This document shows, piece by piece, positions 37,541-46,901 of a stretch of DNA of 64,000 nt. Origin of the DNA: Brevibacillus sp. GTDB lineage: Bacteria > Bacillota > Bacilli > Brevibacillales > Brevibacillaceae. The stretch lies in contig JACDOF010000001.1 of NCBI GenBank assembly GCA_017656235.1, positions 992,001-1,056,000 on the forward strand. Direction: 5' to 3'. Under the pieces are notes generated by a model. The model was not told where the DNA came from. It did no database searches and saw only the letters and a program-made list of their open reading frames with translations. The translations under genes were made by a program, and so were the position numbers. Every line of letters begins with the position of its first letter. Position 1 is the stretch's first letter.

Positions 37541-37566
37541 AAAAAAAGCAGGGGTTTTTCCCCTGC
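37541..37566 (-). terminator. Terminator of the methylmalonyl-CoA operon
   Basis: Perfect 7-bp GCAGGGG/CCCCTGC stem (37548-37554 with 37560-37566) followed on the minus strand by seven T. Confidence 0.88.
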
Positions 37567-37568
37567 CC

Positions 37569-38696
37569 TTATTGACCGCTGTCCTCAAGCGACTCTTCCA
37601 CCAGCGCCAGAACCAGTTCCGCCGCTTTATACAGTTCTTCGAGCGGCATACGCTCGTTTGTGGTGTGAATATGCTCATAGCCAATGCCGAAGTTAACCGT
37701 GGGGATGCCAAACCCGTTAAACACGTTACCGTCGCTTCCGCCGCCCGAACTGTTCAGTTTCGGCTCACGGCCGATCCGCTTGACGGCGGCAATGGCCTTG
37801 GCGACGACCGGTGTGTTTTCGTCAAACTTAAACCCGTGGTACATGAACCTCACATCATTCTCGCAGCGAGCCCCCGCTTCTGCGGCAGCCGCTTCAAACG
37901 CCTCGGTCATCGCCTTGACTTGCGCTTCCAATTTTTCCATGACCAAACTGCGCGCTTCCGACCAGACTTCAGCATAATCGGAGACGATATTGTACGCTTT
38001 TCCGCCTTCAAAGCGGCCAATGTTGGCTGTCGTATCTGCGTCAATTCGGCCAAGCGGCATGCGGGAAATCGCTTTGCTGGCCACATTGATCGCACTGATC
38101 CCGTCTTCCGGATTGACGCCGGCATGAGCCGCCTTGCCGTAAATCTTGGTTACGATCCGATACTGACCGGCACCTGCCGCGATGATTTCGCCAACTTTTC
38201 CGTCGGAGTCCATGATGAAGCCCATCTCGGCTTTCAGAAGCGAACTGTCCATCGCCCTGGAGCCGACCAGACCCGATTCCTCACCAACAGTTATGACCAC
38301 TTGGATGGTGGGGTGAGGCAGGTTTTTTTCCTTGAGGGTCCGCATCGCTTCAAAGATGGCCGCGATCCCCGCCTTGTCGTCCGCACCGAGTATGGTTGTC
38401 CCGTCTGAATAAACGTAACCGTCTCGCACGGAAGGTTTGACTCCCTTTCCCGGGACAACGGTATCCATGTGGCTGCTGAACAGGATTGTCGGACCAGCGG
38501 CCGTTCCGGGAAGAGTAGCAATCAGGTTGTTGGCTTCGTGCCCCGTTTTGGCGGCAGCGTCGTCCTCTTCCACCGTAAATCCCATGTTGATCAGCTTTTC
38601 CTTGATCACCTTGGCGATCGCCGCTTCATGCTTTGTCTCACTGTCGATCTGGACCAGTTCCAGAAACTCCTCCAACAAGCGTTCTCGGTTAATCAA
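37569..38696 (-). CDS. M20 family metallopeptidase (PepT-like, YqjE-type)
   Basis: A 375-residue zinc aminopeptidase-like protein of the M20 family. Metal and catalytic motifs are SSHMDTVVPG (H76, D78), GADDKAG, and GEESG (catalytic E139 with E140), with the dimerisation domain between. The TTG at 38696 is seven bases after AGGAGG and gives the length of B. subtilis YqjE (about 371). It ends the operon with the carboxyltransferase, as yqjE follows yqjD. The actual substrate is not known; tripeptidase activity is only a family guess. Confidence 0.88.
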   Translation of the reverse strand: MINRERLLEEFLELVQIDSETKHEAAIAKVIKEKLINMGFTVEEDDAAAKTGHEANNLIATLPGTAAGPTILFSSHMDTVVPGKGVKPSVRDGYVYSDGTTILGADDKAGIAAIFEAMRTLKEKNLPHPTIQVVITVGEESGLVGSRAMDSSLLKAEMGFIMDSDGKVGEIIAAGAGQYRIVTKIYGKAAHAGVNPEDGISAINVASKAISRMPLGRIDADTTANIGRFEGGKAYNIVSDYAEVWSEARSLVMEKLEAQVKAMTEAFEAAAAEAGARCENDVRFMYHGFKFDENTPVVAKAIAAVKRIGREPKLNSSGGGSDGNVFNGFGIPTVNFGIGYEHIHTTNERMPLEELYKAAELVLALVEESLEDSGQ

Positions 38697-38778
38697 CAGT
38701 AACCCTCCTAGTTCTCGCTTCACACTTTCCGATCATACTTTACCAGTATAGCGCATCATCCGGGTCCTTCCAAGAAAA

Positions 38779-40335
38779 TCAGAGCGGGATGTTGCCGTGC
38801 TTTTTAGCCGGGCGGCTTTCCTTCTTGCTGCTGAGCATCTCCAGCGCTTGTTTCAGGTGTTTCCTCGTCTCCCGAGGATCGATCACATCATCCACCATCC
38901 CGTGCTCCGCCGCCACATACGGATTGGCAAATTTTTCCCGGTATTCGTTAATCTTCGCCTGACGGGTGGCGGCCGGATCGCTGCTTTGTTCGATTTCTTT
39001 GGCGAAGATTATGTTGGCCGCTCCTTCCGGTCCCATGACGGCGATTTCCGCATTGGGCCAGGCATATACCACATCGGCCCCGATCGCTTTGGAGTTGAGG
39101 GCCACATAGGCTCCACCGTATGCTTTGCGCGTAATCACCGTGATTTTTGGTACCGTCGCTTCCGAATAGGCGTAGAGAATCTTCGCCCCATGCCGGATGA
39201 TGCCGCCGTGCTCCTGATTGATCCCGGGGAAAAACCCGGTTACGTCAACGAACGTGATCAGCGGGATGTTAAAGGCATCGCAGGTACGGATAAAGCGGGC
39301 CAGCTTATCGGATGAGTCGATGTCCAACCCCCCCGCCATCACTTTTGGCTGGTTGGCGATCAGCCCTACACTCTGACCGTCGATCCGGCCAAAGCCGACG
39401 ACGATGTTGCGGGCAAAGTCAGGCTGAACCTCCAGAAAATCACCATCATCCACAATAAGCCGCAGTACTTTTTTCACATCGTACACTTTGGTTCCGGCCA
39501 CCGGCACCAACTCAACGATCTCTTCCAGCCAGTCACCGCTCTCCCCCCGCCAAGTACGAAGAGGCGGCTGCTCCTGCCAGTTTTGGGGCAGGAAGCCGAG
39601 CAGGCGACGAACCATCTCCAGCACCTCCGGCTCGGTTGCAGCCGTGAAGTGCGCATTGCCGCTGATGGAAGCGTGCACCCGGGCACCGCCCAGATCTTCA
39701 CTGCTGATCTTTTCCCCGGTGACCGTTTCGATCACTTTCGGACCGGTAATGAACATTTGCGACGTGTTTTCCACCATAAATACGAAGTCGGTTATCGCTG
39801 GTGAGTACACCGCTCCGCCGGCACACGGCCCGAGAATGACCGATATTTGCGGGATCACTCCGGAGTAGATCGCATTGCGATAAAAGATGTGGCCATAGCC
39901 ATCGAGTGAGACAACCCCTTCCTGGATGCGGGCTCCTCCGGAATCGTTAAGTCCGATGACCGGAGCGCCGGTTTTCGCGGCCAAATCCATAATGGCTGCG
40001 ATTTTTTGGGCATGCATCTCCCCAAGTGCTCCTCCAAAGACGGTAAAATCCTGGGCAAAGACGTAAACAAGCCGCCCGTTGATCTTGCCGCAGCCGGTCA
40101 CCACGCCTTCGCCAGGACCCTCTATCTTGTCCATTCCGAAGTTGGTTGCACGATGCTTGACAAACGGTTTCAGCTCCACAAACGTGCCGCGATCCAACAA
40201 GATGTCAATGCGCTCGCGAGCCGTCAGTTTTCCGCGGTTGTGCTGCGCTTCAATCCGCTGGTCCCCGCCACCCAGCTCCACTTTTCTTTTGCGCTCGTGC
40301 AGTTCGTCGATTTTTTTGTACATCTCCTCACTCAT
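38779..40335 (-). CDS. Acyl-CoA carboxylase carboxyltransferase (propionyl-CoA type)
   Basis: A 518-residue carboxyltransferase beta chain, with both crotonase-fold halves in one protein (oxyanion loops near GGARIQEG and GGAYVALN). The family adds carbon dioxide to propionyl-CoA (or methylcrotonyl- or acetyl-CoA) with a biotin subunit. The neighbours, methylmalonyl-CoA mutase and epimerase, point to propionyl-CoA. No biotin carboxylase or biotin carrier gene is in this operon, so those subunits must be encoded elsewhere. Its ATG overlaps the previous stop by eight bases. Confidence 0.9.
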   Translation of the reverse strand: MSEEMYKKIDELHERKRKVELGGGDQRIEAQHNRGKLTARERIDILLDRGTFVELKPFVKHRATNFGMDKIEGPGEGVVTGCGKINGRLVYVFAQDFTVFGGALGEMHAQKIAAIMDLAAKTGAPVIGLNDSGGARIQEGVVSLDGYGHIFYRNAIYSGVIPQISVILGPCAGGAVYSPAITDFVFMVENTSQMFITGPKVIETVTGEKISSEDLGGARVHASISGNAHFTAATEPEVLEMVRRLLGFLPQNWQEQPPLRTWRGESGDWLEEIVELVPVAGTKVYDVKKVLRLIVDDGDFLEVQPDFARNIVVGFGRIDGQSVGLIANQPKVMAGGLDIDSSDKLARFIRTCDAFNIPLITFVDVTGFFPGINQEHGGIIRHGAKILYAYSEATVPKITVITRKAYGGAYVALNSKAIGADVVYAWPNAEIAVMGPEGAANIIFAKEIEQSSDPAATRQAKINEYREKFANPYVAAEHGMVDDVIDPRETRKHLKQALEMLSSKKESRPAKKHGNIPL

Positions 40336-41173
40336 CGGCGCCCGCCCTCCTTACCTTGCCGGGATGCTGGCAAAGTTCAAACAGCACGCCGCCGGCCTGT
40401 TTCGGGTGCAAAAAGGCGATTTGCGCCTGATGAGCTCCTTCTCGGGGTGTATCGTTGAGCAGACTGACGCCGTTTTCTTTCAAAGATGACAATCGCTGCT
40501 CAAGATCATCCACTTCAAGGGCGATGTGGTGTATTCCCTCTCCCCGCTTGGTTAAAAACCGGGCGACCGGACTGTCTGGGCCAAGCGGTTCCAACAGCTC
40601 CAGACGGCTCTCCCCGATTTCGAGAAAGGCAATCTTTACTTGTTCACCTGCCACTTCTTCACACCCCAGGAGCTTTAACCCCAGCACTCTGCAGTAAAAG
40701 GGCAAAGCTGCCTCAATACTGTGTACGGCAATACCGATGTGAGCGATTTTTTTGGGGGGCTTGGTCACGTTGACGGATTTTGGCTGCACCCGTTGACGGA
40801 TAAACGCAGCAATGTCCTTGGTTGGGGAGCCGGGGGTAAAGACCTTGGCAATCCCTGCAGACTCCAGAAAAGGAATATCCTCTTGCGGAATGACTCCTCC
40901 ACCGATGACCAGGATATCGTCCGCCTGCCGTTCCCGCAAAAGCCGAACCACTTCGGGAAACAGTTCGTTGTGCGCTCCTGACAGGCAGGACAGCCCGATG
41001 CAATCGACGTCTTCCTGAATCGCCGCGTTCACGATCTGCGCCGGAGTCTGCCTGAGACCTGTGTACACCACTTCCATACCTTCGTCGCGAAGCGCCTGGG
41101 CAATCACCAACGCCCCGCGATCGTGTCCGTCCAACCCCGGCTTGGCAACGAGGACGCGAATCTTTTTCTCCAT
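40328..41173 (-). CDS. Fused methylmalonyl-CoA mutase B12 subunit and methylmalonyl-CoA epimerase
   Basis: A 281-residue two-domain protein. Residues 1-130 are the cobalamin-binding domain of methylmalonyl-CoA mutase with DGHDRG (15-20, H17 as the cobalt ligand) and GGGVIP. A short linker leads to a VOC-fold epimerase (about 142-270) with H145, H215 and E266 at the expected metal-ligand places. It thus joins the two proteins that handle the R and S forms of methylmalonyl-CoA. The ATG at 41173 (GGGGGAAGCAGGA upstream) starts right at the B12 domain. The mutase catalytic domain is the separate next gene. Confidence 0.9.
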   Translation of the reverse strand: MEKKIRVLVAKPGLDGHDRGALVIAQALRDEGMEVVYTGLRQTPAQIVNAAIQEDVDCIGLSCLSGAHNELFPEVVRLLRERQADDILVIGGGVIPQEDIPFLESAGIAKVFTPGSPTKDIAAFIRQRVQPKSVNVTKPPKKIAHIGIAVHSIEAALPFYCRVLGLKLLGCEEVAGEQVKIAFLEIGESRLELLEPLGPDSPVARFLTKRGEGIHHIALEVDDLEQRLSSLKENGVSLLNDTPREGAHQAQIAFLHPKQAGGVLFELCQHPGKVRRAGADE

Positions 41174-41207
41174 TCCTGCTTCCCCCTTATTCCATTTGCA
41201 GCCGTCC

Positions 41208-42860
41208 CTAAACGGCCCGATACTCTCCAAATACCTCGCGCAGCACACCGCAAATCTCGCCGATCGTGGCATAATGGCGCACACAGTCAAGGATAAGCGG
41301 CATCAGATTTTCCGTTCCTTCCGCTCCCTGCCGCAGCCGAGCGAGCGTTTGCTCTGTTATCGCGTTATCACGTCTGGCCCTGAGAGCATCCAGCTTCTCC
41401 TTTTGTTTTCTGCCAATCGATGGATCAACGCGAAGCAGTTCCGGCTGGGGTTCGTCTTCGAGTTGGAAACAGTTCATCCCGACGACCAACTGTTCTCCCG
41501 CTTCGATCTTGCGTTGTGTCTCATACGCCTGCTTGTGAATCTCCCGCTGCATGTAGCCGGCTTCTACCGCCGCCACTGCCCCTCCCATCTTCTCAATCTT
41601 CTCCATGTATTCCAGAGCGCGCAGTTCAATCTGGTCTGTCAGATATTCTACATACCAGGAGCCGGCAAGCGGATCTACCGTATCGGTGACGCCGCTCTCG
41701 TAGGCGATGATCTGCTGTGTCCTAAGCGCGATTCGGGCCGACTCTTCCGTCGGCAGGGCAAGTGCCTCGTCCCGTGAATTGGTATGCAGGCTCTGAGTCC
41801 CGCCCAACACCGCCGCCAAGGCCTGGATCGTCACGCGAACAATGTTGTTGTCCGGCTGCTGGGCAGTCAAAGTCGAGCCTCCCGTTTGCGTATGTACACG
41901 GAACTGCCACGACTTGGGGTTCTTGGCACCAAACCGTTCCCGCATCAGCCGCGCCCAGATACGCCGCGCCGCCCGGAATTTGGCGATTTCCTCAAAAAAG
42001 TGATTATGTCCGTTAAAGAAGAAGGAAAGCTGGGGTGCGAAGCGATCAATGTCCAAACCTGCCTGCAATGCGGCTTCCACGTAGGCGATCCCGTCTGCCA
42101 GCGTAAAGGCAACTTCCTGGACGGCGGTGGCGCCCGCTTCACGGATGTGGTACCCGCTGATGCTGATCGTATTCCACTTGGGTACGTGTTCGGAACAGTA
42201 GGCAAAGATGTCCGTAATCAACCGCATTGACGGTTTGGGTGGAAAGATGTAGGTTCCGCGTGCGATGTACTCTTTGAGTATGTCATTTTGAATCGTTCCG
42301 GACAATTTGCTTGATGGGACACCCTGCTTTTCGGCCACTGCGATGTACATGGCCAACAGTACTGACGCTGGTGCATTGATCGTCATCGAGGTGCTGACCT
42401 GATCAAGCGGTATTCCGTCAAAAAGGGTTTCCATATCCTCCAGCGAATCAATCGCCACTCCCACTTTGCCTACCTCACCGGCAGCCATCGGGTCATCGGA
42501 ATCGTATCCGATCTGGGTGGGTAAATCAAAGGCGACGCTCAATCCGGTCTGCCCCTGTTTAAGCAGGTAGCGAAACCGTTTGTTGGTCTCTTCGGCCGTA
42601 CCGAAACCGGCATACTGGCGCATCGTCCACAGGCGTCCGCGATACATCGTCGGCTGTACGCCGCGCGTGTAGGGGTATTCGCCGGGAAACCCCAGTTTTC
42701 CCATGTAAGCGCCATCAATCTGCTCCGGCAAATAGACGCGGTCCACTTCAATATCGGACGATGTGGCAAATCGCTGCTTGCGTTCCGGCGCCTTGACCAG
42801 ACGGTCCTTCACCTGTTGTTGCCACTCTTGATAGAGTTGGGTAAAATCTTTGTTGGACAC
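41208..42860 (-). CDS. Methylmalonyl-CoA mutase, large catalytic subunit
   Basis: A 550-residue protein corresponding to the TIM-barrel substrate domain of adenosylcobalamin-dependent methylmalonyl-CoA mutase, without the B12 domain. It has [10 protein letters not shown] and [27 protein letters not shown], and [12 protein letters not shown] as in mutase chains. It may alternatively be an isobutyryl-CoA mutase, but that chain often carries other residues in the acyl pocket, and the epimerase and carboxylase neighbours favour methylmalonyl-CoA. The GTG at 42860 is six bases after GGGGGG. First gene of the operon. Confidence 0.92.
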   Translation of the reverse strand: MSNKDFTQLYQEWQQQVKDRLVKAPERKQRFATSSDIEVDRVYLPEQIDGAYMGKLGFPGEYPYTRGVQPTMYRGRLWTMRQYAGFGTAEETNKRFRYLLKQGQTGLSVAFDLPTQIGYDSDDPMAAGEVGKVGVAIDSLEDMETLFDGIPLDQVSTSMTINAPASVLLAMYIAVAEKQGVPSSKLSGTIQNDILKEYIARGTYIFPPKPSMRLITDIFAYCSEHVPKWNTISISGYHIREAGATAVQEVAFTLADGIAYVEAALQAGLDIDRFAPQLSFFFNGHNHFFEEIAKFRAARRIWARLMRERFGAKNPKSWQFRVHTQTGGSTLTAQQPDNNIVRVTIQALAAVLGGTQSLHTNSRDEALALPTEESARIALRTQQIIAYESGVTDTVDPLAGSWYVEYLTDQIELRALEYMEKIEKMGGAVAAVEAGYMQREIHKQAYETQRKIEAGEQLVVGMNCFQLEDEPQPELLRVDPSIGRKQKEKLDALRARRDNAITEQTLARLRQGAEGTENLMPLILDCVRHYATIGEICGVLREVFGEYRAV

Positions 42861-42949
42861 ATATTTCCCCCCGTTCCAAAAAGGCGATCCTAATGGGATG
42901 CTTCGTGATCCATGCAGCAATTCCCCTGAAAACAGACACCTTCGCTTCA

Positions 42950-42977
42950 ATTCTAGCACAGCTTGCCGGTTTTTCAA
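42950..42977 (-). promoter_or_regulatory. Sigma-A promoter of the methylmalonyl-CoA operon
   Basis: Minus-strand TTGAAA, 16 bases, TAGAAT, about 85 bases before the mutase start. Confidence 0.65.
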
Positions 42978-42993
42978 TAAACTTGCGGTGAGC

Positions 42994-43012
42994 GGTACAC
43001 GGCACGTGTACC
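42994..43012. promoter_or_regulatory. Inverted repeat, operator candidate
   Basis: GGTACACG and CGTGTACC, a perfect 8-bp inverted repeat with a three-base centre, sit 16 bases upstream of the mutase-operon -35 box and 53 bases upstream of the divergent peptide gene. It looks like a binding site for a dimeric regulator. Confidence 0.5.
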
Positions 43013-43065
43013 ATCGGTTCCATCAACTGCAACCCCTTTCGGTTCCATTTGAAGGAGGATTTGGT

Positions 43066-43155
43066 ATGAAGCGGTCAATTTTCATGAAAGTCATGATCAT
43101 CCTGTTGGTTTTGGCACTGGTTGTCCCCACGCTGACGATGATGCAGCCGTGGTAG
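43066..43155 (+). CDS. 29-residue hydrophobic peptide (possibly Prli42-like)
   Basis: A short plus-strand gene with a good ribosome-binding site (AAGGAGG, seven bases before ATG) and an own terminator 14 bases after the stop. The product MKRSIFMKVMIILLVLALVV... has a basic N-terminus, one membrane segment and the end MMQPW. Size and shape recall the stressosome-associated peptide Prli42 of Gram-positive bacteria, but the identity is not certain. It is divergent from the mutase operon. Confidence 0.6.
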   Translation: MKRSIFMKVMIILLVLALVVPTLTMMQPW

Positions 43156-43168
43156 CCGAATTGGATTG

Positions 43169-43215
43169 AAAAAGACTCCCTCGTCACGGTATCCGGTGAC
43201 AAAGGGAGTCTTTTT
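43169..43215. terminator. Bidirectional terminator between the peptide gene and the surface protein gene
   Basis: AAAAAGACTCCCT pairs with AGGGAGTCTTTTT (43169-43181 with 43203-43215) around an inner GTCAC/GGTGAC stem. It gives a T-run on both strands and serves the two convergent genes. Confidence 0.9.
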
Positions 43216-43243
43216 GTTTTATCCTCTATTCCTTCATCCGCTC

Positions 43244-45274
43244 TTATTTGTACATGACGATGCTGGAAGTAGCACCATCCCAGCCAATCGTATACTTGAG
43301 CGTGTCCGAGACAAAGCGGATCGGCAGCATCGGCATGTTGTTTTTCACCTGTACGGCTACCGGCAGTTTTACCGTGGTTTGCCCAATCTGGGCCTTGTCG
43401 GAACCGACAGTGAAGCGAATCACGGTAGAACCGCTGATGATCACTGCCGTGCTGCCGTTCCACTGGGTGGTCAGGCCGAGAGCATCTCGGAAGAACTGCG
43501 CCGGAACCAACGTATTGCCGTTGGCCGTATATGGCGCAACCGGCAGCGCATGCGTTTGGCCGTTTTTGGTAAACGATGCCACGTTCAGCTTCAGTCGGGC
43601 AGCGTCAGCCGGAACCGGCGGCGGCACATTGACTCCGCCTACTCCAACGGCGCGAATGAACAGCGGCGCTCTCTCCTTGGAGGTGTAGACACCGATGTTG
43701 TAGGCCTGGGCCGTGGGTGGCGTCTTGATACCGGCCGCTTCGCTGATTACCACGTTAATCGCCGCGTTGGCGTACAGATCCTGGGAGGGGTAGATCACCA
43801 GGTTTTGGCCGCGAGAGGTAACGAAGCCAGCCGCCAAGCCGTTCACCGTCACGCTGGAGGCGGTAAACGTCGCCGGGACAGTAAAACCGGCCGGGAAAGC
43901 CAACTCCAGGAAGTCCTGATTGCGCGTCAGCGGCACGGTTACCCCTTTGATCCCAACCGTGATCGCGGTCGGCGAATTAAGCGCGGTTTTGGACAGGGTA
44001 ATCGTCGCCGTGCTGTTGTCGATTGTACCGTTCGGAATCGTAATCAGGGTCCCCACGATGCTGAACTTCTTCGATCTGATGGTCTCGCCTGCCAGCTTGA
44101 CTGTCAGGTCGTACTCCCCAGCCAGCTTGGGATTGATGATGTTGGCGTCTTGCGAGAATTCCACTTTCACCTTGCTGTCGGGTTTAAAACTGAATGGCGT
44201 GGACAGATAGACCACGTTTCCGTATACCCAGACGCTGCTCGCCTTCGAGCCGTTGATGCTGACGCTTGTCGGGGCTATGTAGCTGGGAACCATTTCCGCC
44301 GACGGGAACTGAACCTGGATCTCGTTGTTGTAGGAAAGCTTTTTGCTGCCGAGGTTCACTTCAAAGCTGTAAGAAGAGCGGGATCCCACCGTCCTGTCGG
44401 ACAGGTTGACGGTGAAGTCCTTGCTGACTGAACCGGAGCTGGAACTCTTGATCTCAAACTCTTCCGACTTGTAGGTTACGCCATTGTACTTCACCTTGAT
44501 GGTGTAATCCCCTGCATCGGGATTGGTAAGGCCGGCATCCTCGCTGAATTCAATCTCTAATTCATCGTCGCCGTCAACATCCTCCGGGATCTTGATCCTG
44601 ACTTCGTCATCGTCCACCTCGACATCGTCCGCTTCTTCACCGTTGATTTCCACGTCTTCCTCATCAATGCTTCGCGGAAGCATGTCCTCATCCGGGAAGA
44701 TGACGGTGATCCACTCGGATTCTTCCAATGTGTCGCTGCCGTCCAGATCGAACGAGCCGAGTGTGTAGGAGGTTTCCACGCCAGCCTTGTTGTCGCCGAT
44801 TTTTACCCTAAAGCCGTCGTCATCACCGATTTCGATCTCCGCATCCTCCCAGCTCTCGTTATCGGTCTTTACACTGATCTCATAGTCATCTTCATCATCC
44901 GGGTTGGTGATGCCATCTTCAATGACAACTTCTACCGTGTCGCCATCTTCCAGATCTTCGGGTACCTCGATCTCGATTACGTTCCCGTCCACCTCCACAT
45001 CTCTGGCCGTCTCGCCGTTTACTTCCACATCCCTGCGGCCGATGGAGTCATCAATCTCGAAGTCCCTGTCAAACTTGATGTAGATCTTTTCACCTCTATC
45101 CAAGCTGTCTTCCAGCTTAAACTCAATCGTATACTCGCTCTCCTCGCCGGTTTCCGTATCGTCCGCACTTACCTTGAGATTTTTAATCGCATATGCTTGC
45201 GGCGGTGCCACAAACGGACTGGTCACTACGGTTGCCGCGAGTACGATCGAAAGTCCCTTTTTCGTCTTTTTCAT
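43244..45274 (-). CDS. Secreted repeat protein with copper-amine-oxidase-N-type C-terminal domain
   Basis: A 676-residue exported protein. A signal peptide ends after AYA (about residue 29). Four related modules of about 115-130 residues follow (about 34-147, 153-276, 285-405, 410-540). Each has the pattern of a V-x-V/I-N-G element and a late 'NP...G-Y-x-I/L-x-V' element. The last domain (about 565-676) is of the copper amine oxidase N-terminal family, common in Paenibacillaceae surface proteins; it holds LVPAQFFRDALG and MLPIRFVSDTL. Modules 1 and 2 are very acidic. A wall or polysaccharide role is likely but unknown. GGGGAGGAG precedes the ATG and an extended -10 box (TGCTAGAAT) lies about 32-40 bases upstream. 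Confidence 0.85.
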   Translation of the reverse strand: MKKTKKGLSIVLAATVVTSPFVAPPQAYAIKNLKVSADDTETGEESEYTIEFKLEDSLDRGEKIYIKFDRDFEIDDSIGRRDVEVNGETARDVEVDGNVIEIEVPEDLEDGDTVEVVIEDGITNPDDEDDYEISVKTDNESWEDAEIEIGDDDGFRVKIGDNKAGVETSYTLGSFDLDGSDTLEESEWITVIFPDEDMLPRSIDEEDVEINGEEADDVEVDDDEVRIKIPEDVDGDDELEIEFSEDAGLTNPDAGDYTIKVKYNGVTYKSEEFEIKSSSSGSVSKDFTVNLSDRTVGSRSSYSFEVNLGSKKLSYNNEIQVQFPSAEMVPSYIAPTSVSINGSKASSVWVYGNVVYLSTPFSFKPDSKVKVEFSQDANIINPKLAGEYDLTVKLAGETIRSKKFSIVGTLITIPNGTIDNSTATITLSKTALNSPTAITVGIKGVTVPLTRNQDFLELAFPAGFTVPATFTASSVTVNGLAAGFVTSRGQNLVIYPSQDLYANAAINVVISEAAGIKTPPTAQAYNIGVYTSKERAPLFIRAVGVGGVNVPPPVPADAARLKLNVASFTKNGQTHALPVAPYTANGNTLVPAQFFRDALGLTTQWNGSTAVIISGSTVIRFTVGSDKAQIGQTTVKLPVAVQVKNNMPMLPIRFVSDTLKYTIGWDGATSSIVMYK

Positions 45275-45470
45275 GTTCTCCTCCCCATTTCTCGTAATCC
45301 TTTTCATTCTAGCATAGATATTCCTGATGAGGAATGATGTAGCAACGGATTTTTCGTTCCTTGTACAAGGCGAGACGGCTTTTGTGCAGGGTAATCCATT
45401 ATTTAAGACGTGTGAGAGTGGAAAAGGTTACATATTTTTTTGGCAAATCTCATTTTTTTCACATGACGTC

Positions 45471-45508
45471 AAAAAAAGACCAGGGAGGCTGCCGTCCCTT
45501 GGTCTTTT
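45471..45508 (-). terminator. Terminator of the bkd operon
   Basis: AAAAGACCA pairs with TGGTCTTTT (45474-45482 with 45500-45508), with a further GGGA/TCCC inner stem, followed on the minus strand by a run of T. The remaining 190 bases to the surface protein gene are AT-rich and hold only its probable promoter. Confidence 0.85.
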
Positions 45509-45528
45509 CAATGTATGGTTATTAATAT

Positions 45529-46824
45529 TTAATAGATCGTTGTGTCCGGTCCCATCGCTTCCAGCTTCTGTTTCACCGACTGCAGGAAGCGACCGCAGAT
45601 CAAACCGTCCAGCACACGGTGGTCAAGCGAGAGGCAGAGGTTGACCATCGAGCGAATCGCAATCATGTCGTCAATCACAACCGGCCGTTTGACGATCGAT
45701 TCCACACTCAAGATGGCCGCTTGGGGACTGTTGATGATGGGCATGGAGAGCACGGAGCCGAACGAACCGGTGTTGTTAACTGTAAATGTGCCGCCTGTCA
45801 TGTCGTCAACTGTCAGCTTTCCTGCACGGGCGCGGGCAGCCAAATCATCAATCGCTTTGGCGATGCCGTAGATTGACTTCTGATCCGCGTCCTTGATGAC
45901 CGGAACGTACAGCGCGTCTTCGGTGGCCACGGCAATGGAAATGTTGATGTTTCGCTTCACCACGATTTTATCTCCAGCCCACGTGGAATTAAGCAGCGGA
46001 TACTCTTTAAGCGCCTCCACCACCGCTTTGATGAAGAACGGCAGGTAAGTAAGGTTCATGCCTTCCTTTCGTTTGAAATCCTCTTTGATCAGGTCGCGAA
46101 AACGGACCAGATTGGTTACGTCCACTTCCACCATCGTCCAGGCGTGGGGTGCTTCGTGTTTGCTCTGCACCATCCGGTTGGCGATGGTGCGGCGAATCGC
46201 ACTGACGGGGATGACGTGATCTCCCGCCGCAACCGTCACATCGCTGGAAACACCAGCAGCCTGGGCAGAAGAGGCTGGCACAGCAGGTGGTGCCCCGAGC
46301 CCCGGCGTGAAGGCAGGCGACTGCTGTTCAATCACTTGTGACGAGGAGACCGGCATACGGGATGCGGCTGCAGGCAGACCGCCCTGTTCCATTACTTTTT
46401 GCACGTCCTTGCGGGTGATGCGTCCACCGGCGCCGGTACCCACAAGACGCGACAAATCAATGTTATGTTCTTTTGCCAGACGCCGTACTGCCGGCGAATA
46501 CCGCTGCTTGTCAGCATGCTGCGATTCCTCGGTCCGTGAGGGGATTTTGGCATCAATGCCCGATGCTGCCCCTTCATCCTGTTCCCCTGCTTCCGTAATG
46601 TACAGAATCAGCGTCCCTACCGCTACCGTCTCCCCCTCCTGCACCACGATTTCCGCCACTCGGCCGGACACGGTAGAGGGCACTTCCGCTGTTACCTTAT
46701 CCGTCGTCACTTCACAAAGCGGATCGTACTTGTCGACGACATCACCGACGTTTACCAGCCACTTGGAGATCGTCCCCTCCGTGACGCTTTCTCCCAGTTG
46801 GGGCATCAGCACTTTTGTAGCCAT
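45529..46824 (-). CDS. bkdB: Branched-chain alpha-keto acid dehydrogenase E2, lipoyl acyltransferase
   Basis: The E2 core of the complex moves the branched acyl group from E1 to CoA. The 431-residue protein has one lipoyl domain (1-80, lipoyl lysine K43 in TTDKVTAE), a peripheral subunit-binding domain (about 108-140, SPAVRRLAKEHNIDL), a Pro/Ala/Ser linker and the catalytic domain with HRVLDG (H402, D406). The ATG at 46824 with AAGGAGG upstream starts at the lipoyl domain; the open frame above it is not coding. Last gene of the bkd operon. Confidence 0.95.
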   Translation of the reverse strand: MATKVLMPQLGESVTEGTISKWLVNVGDVVDKYDPLCEVTTDKVTAEVPSTVSGRVAEIVVQEGETVAVGTLILYITEAGEQDEGAASGIDAKIPSRTEESQHADKQRYSPAVRRLAKEHNIDLSRLVGTGAGGRITRKDVQKVMEQGGLPAAASRMPVSSSQVIEQQSPAFTPGLGAPPAVPASSAQAAGVSSDVTVAAGDHVIPVSAIRRTIANRMVQSKHEAPHAWTMVEVDVTNLVRFRDLIKEDFKRKEGMNLTYLPFFIKAVVEALKEYPLLNSTWAGDKIVVKRNINISIAVATEDALYVPVIKDADQKSIYGIAKAIDDLAARARAGKLTVDDMTGGTFTVNNTGSFGSVLSMPIINSPQAAILSVESIVKRPVVIDDMIAIRSMVNLCLSLDHRVLDGLICGRFLQSVKQKLEAMGPDTTIY

Positions 46825-46901
46825 GTTTGGTCCTCCTTCATCCTGGCGCTCCTGCATCGGAACAAAACGCCGAAACAGGAGCGAGGTGTCCTGCGGATTC
46901 A

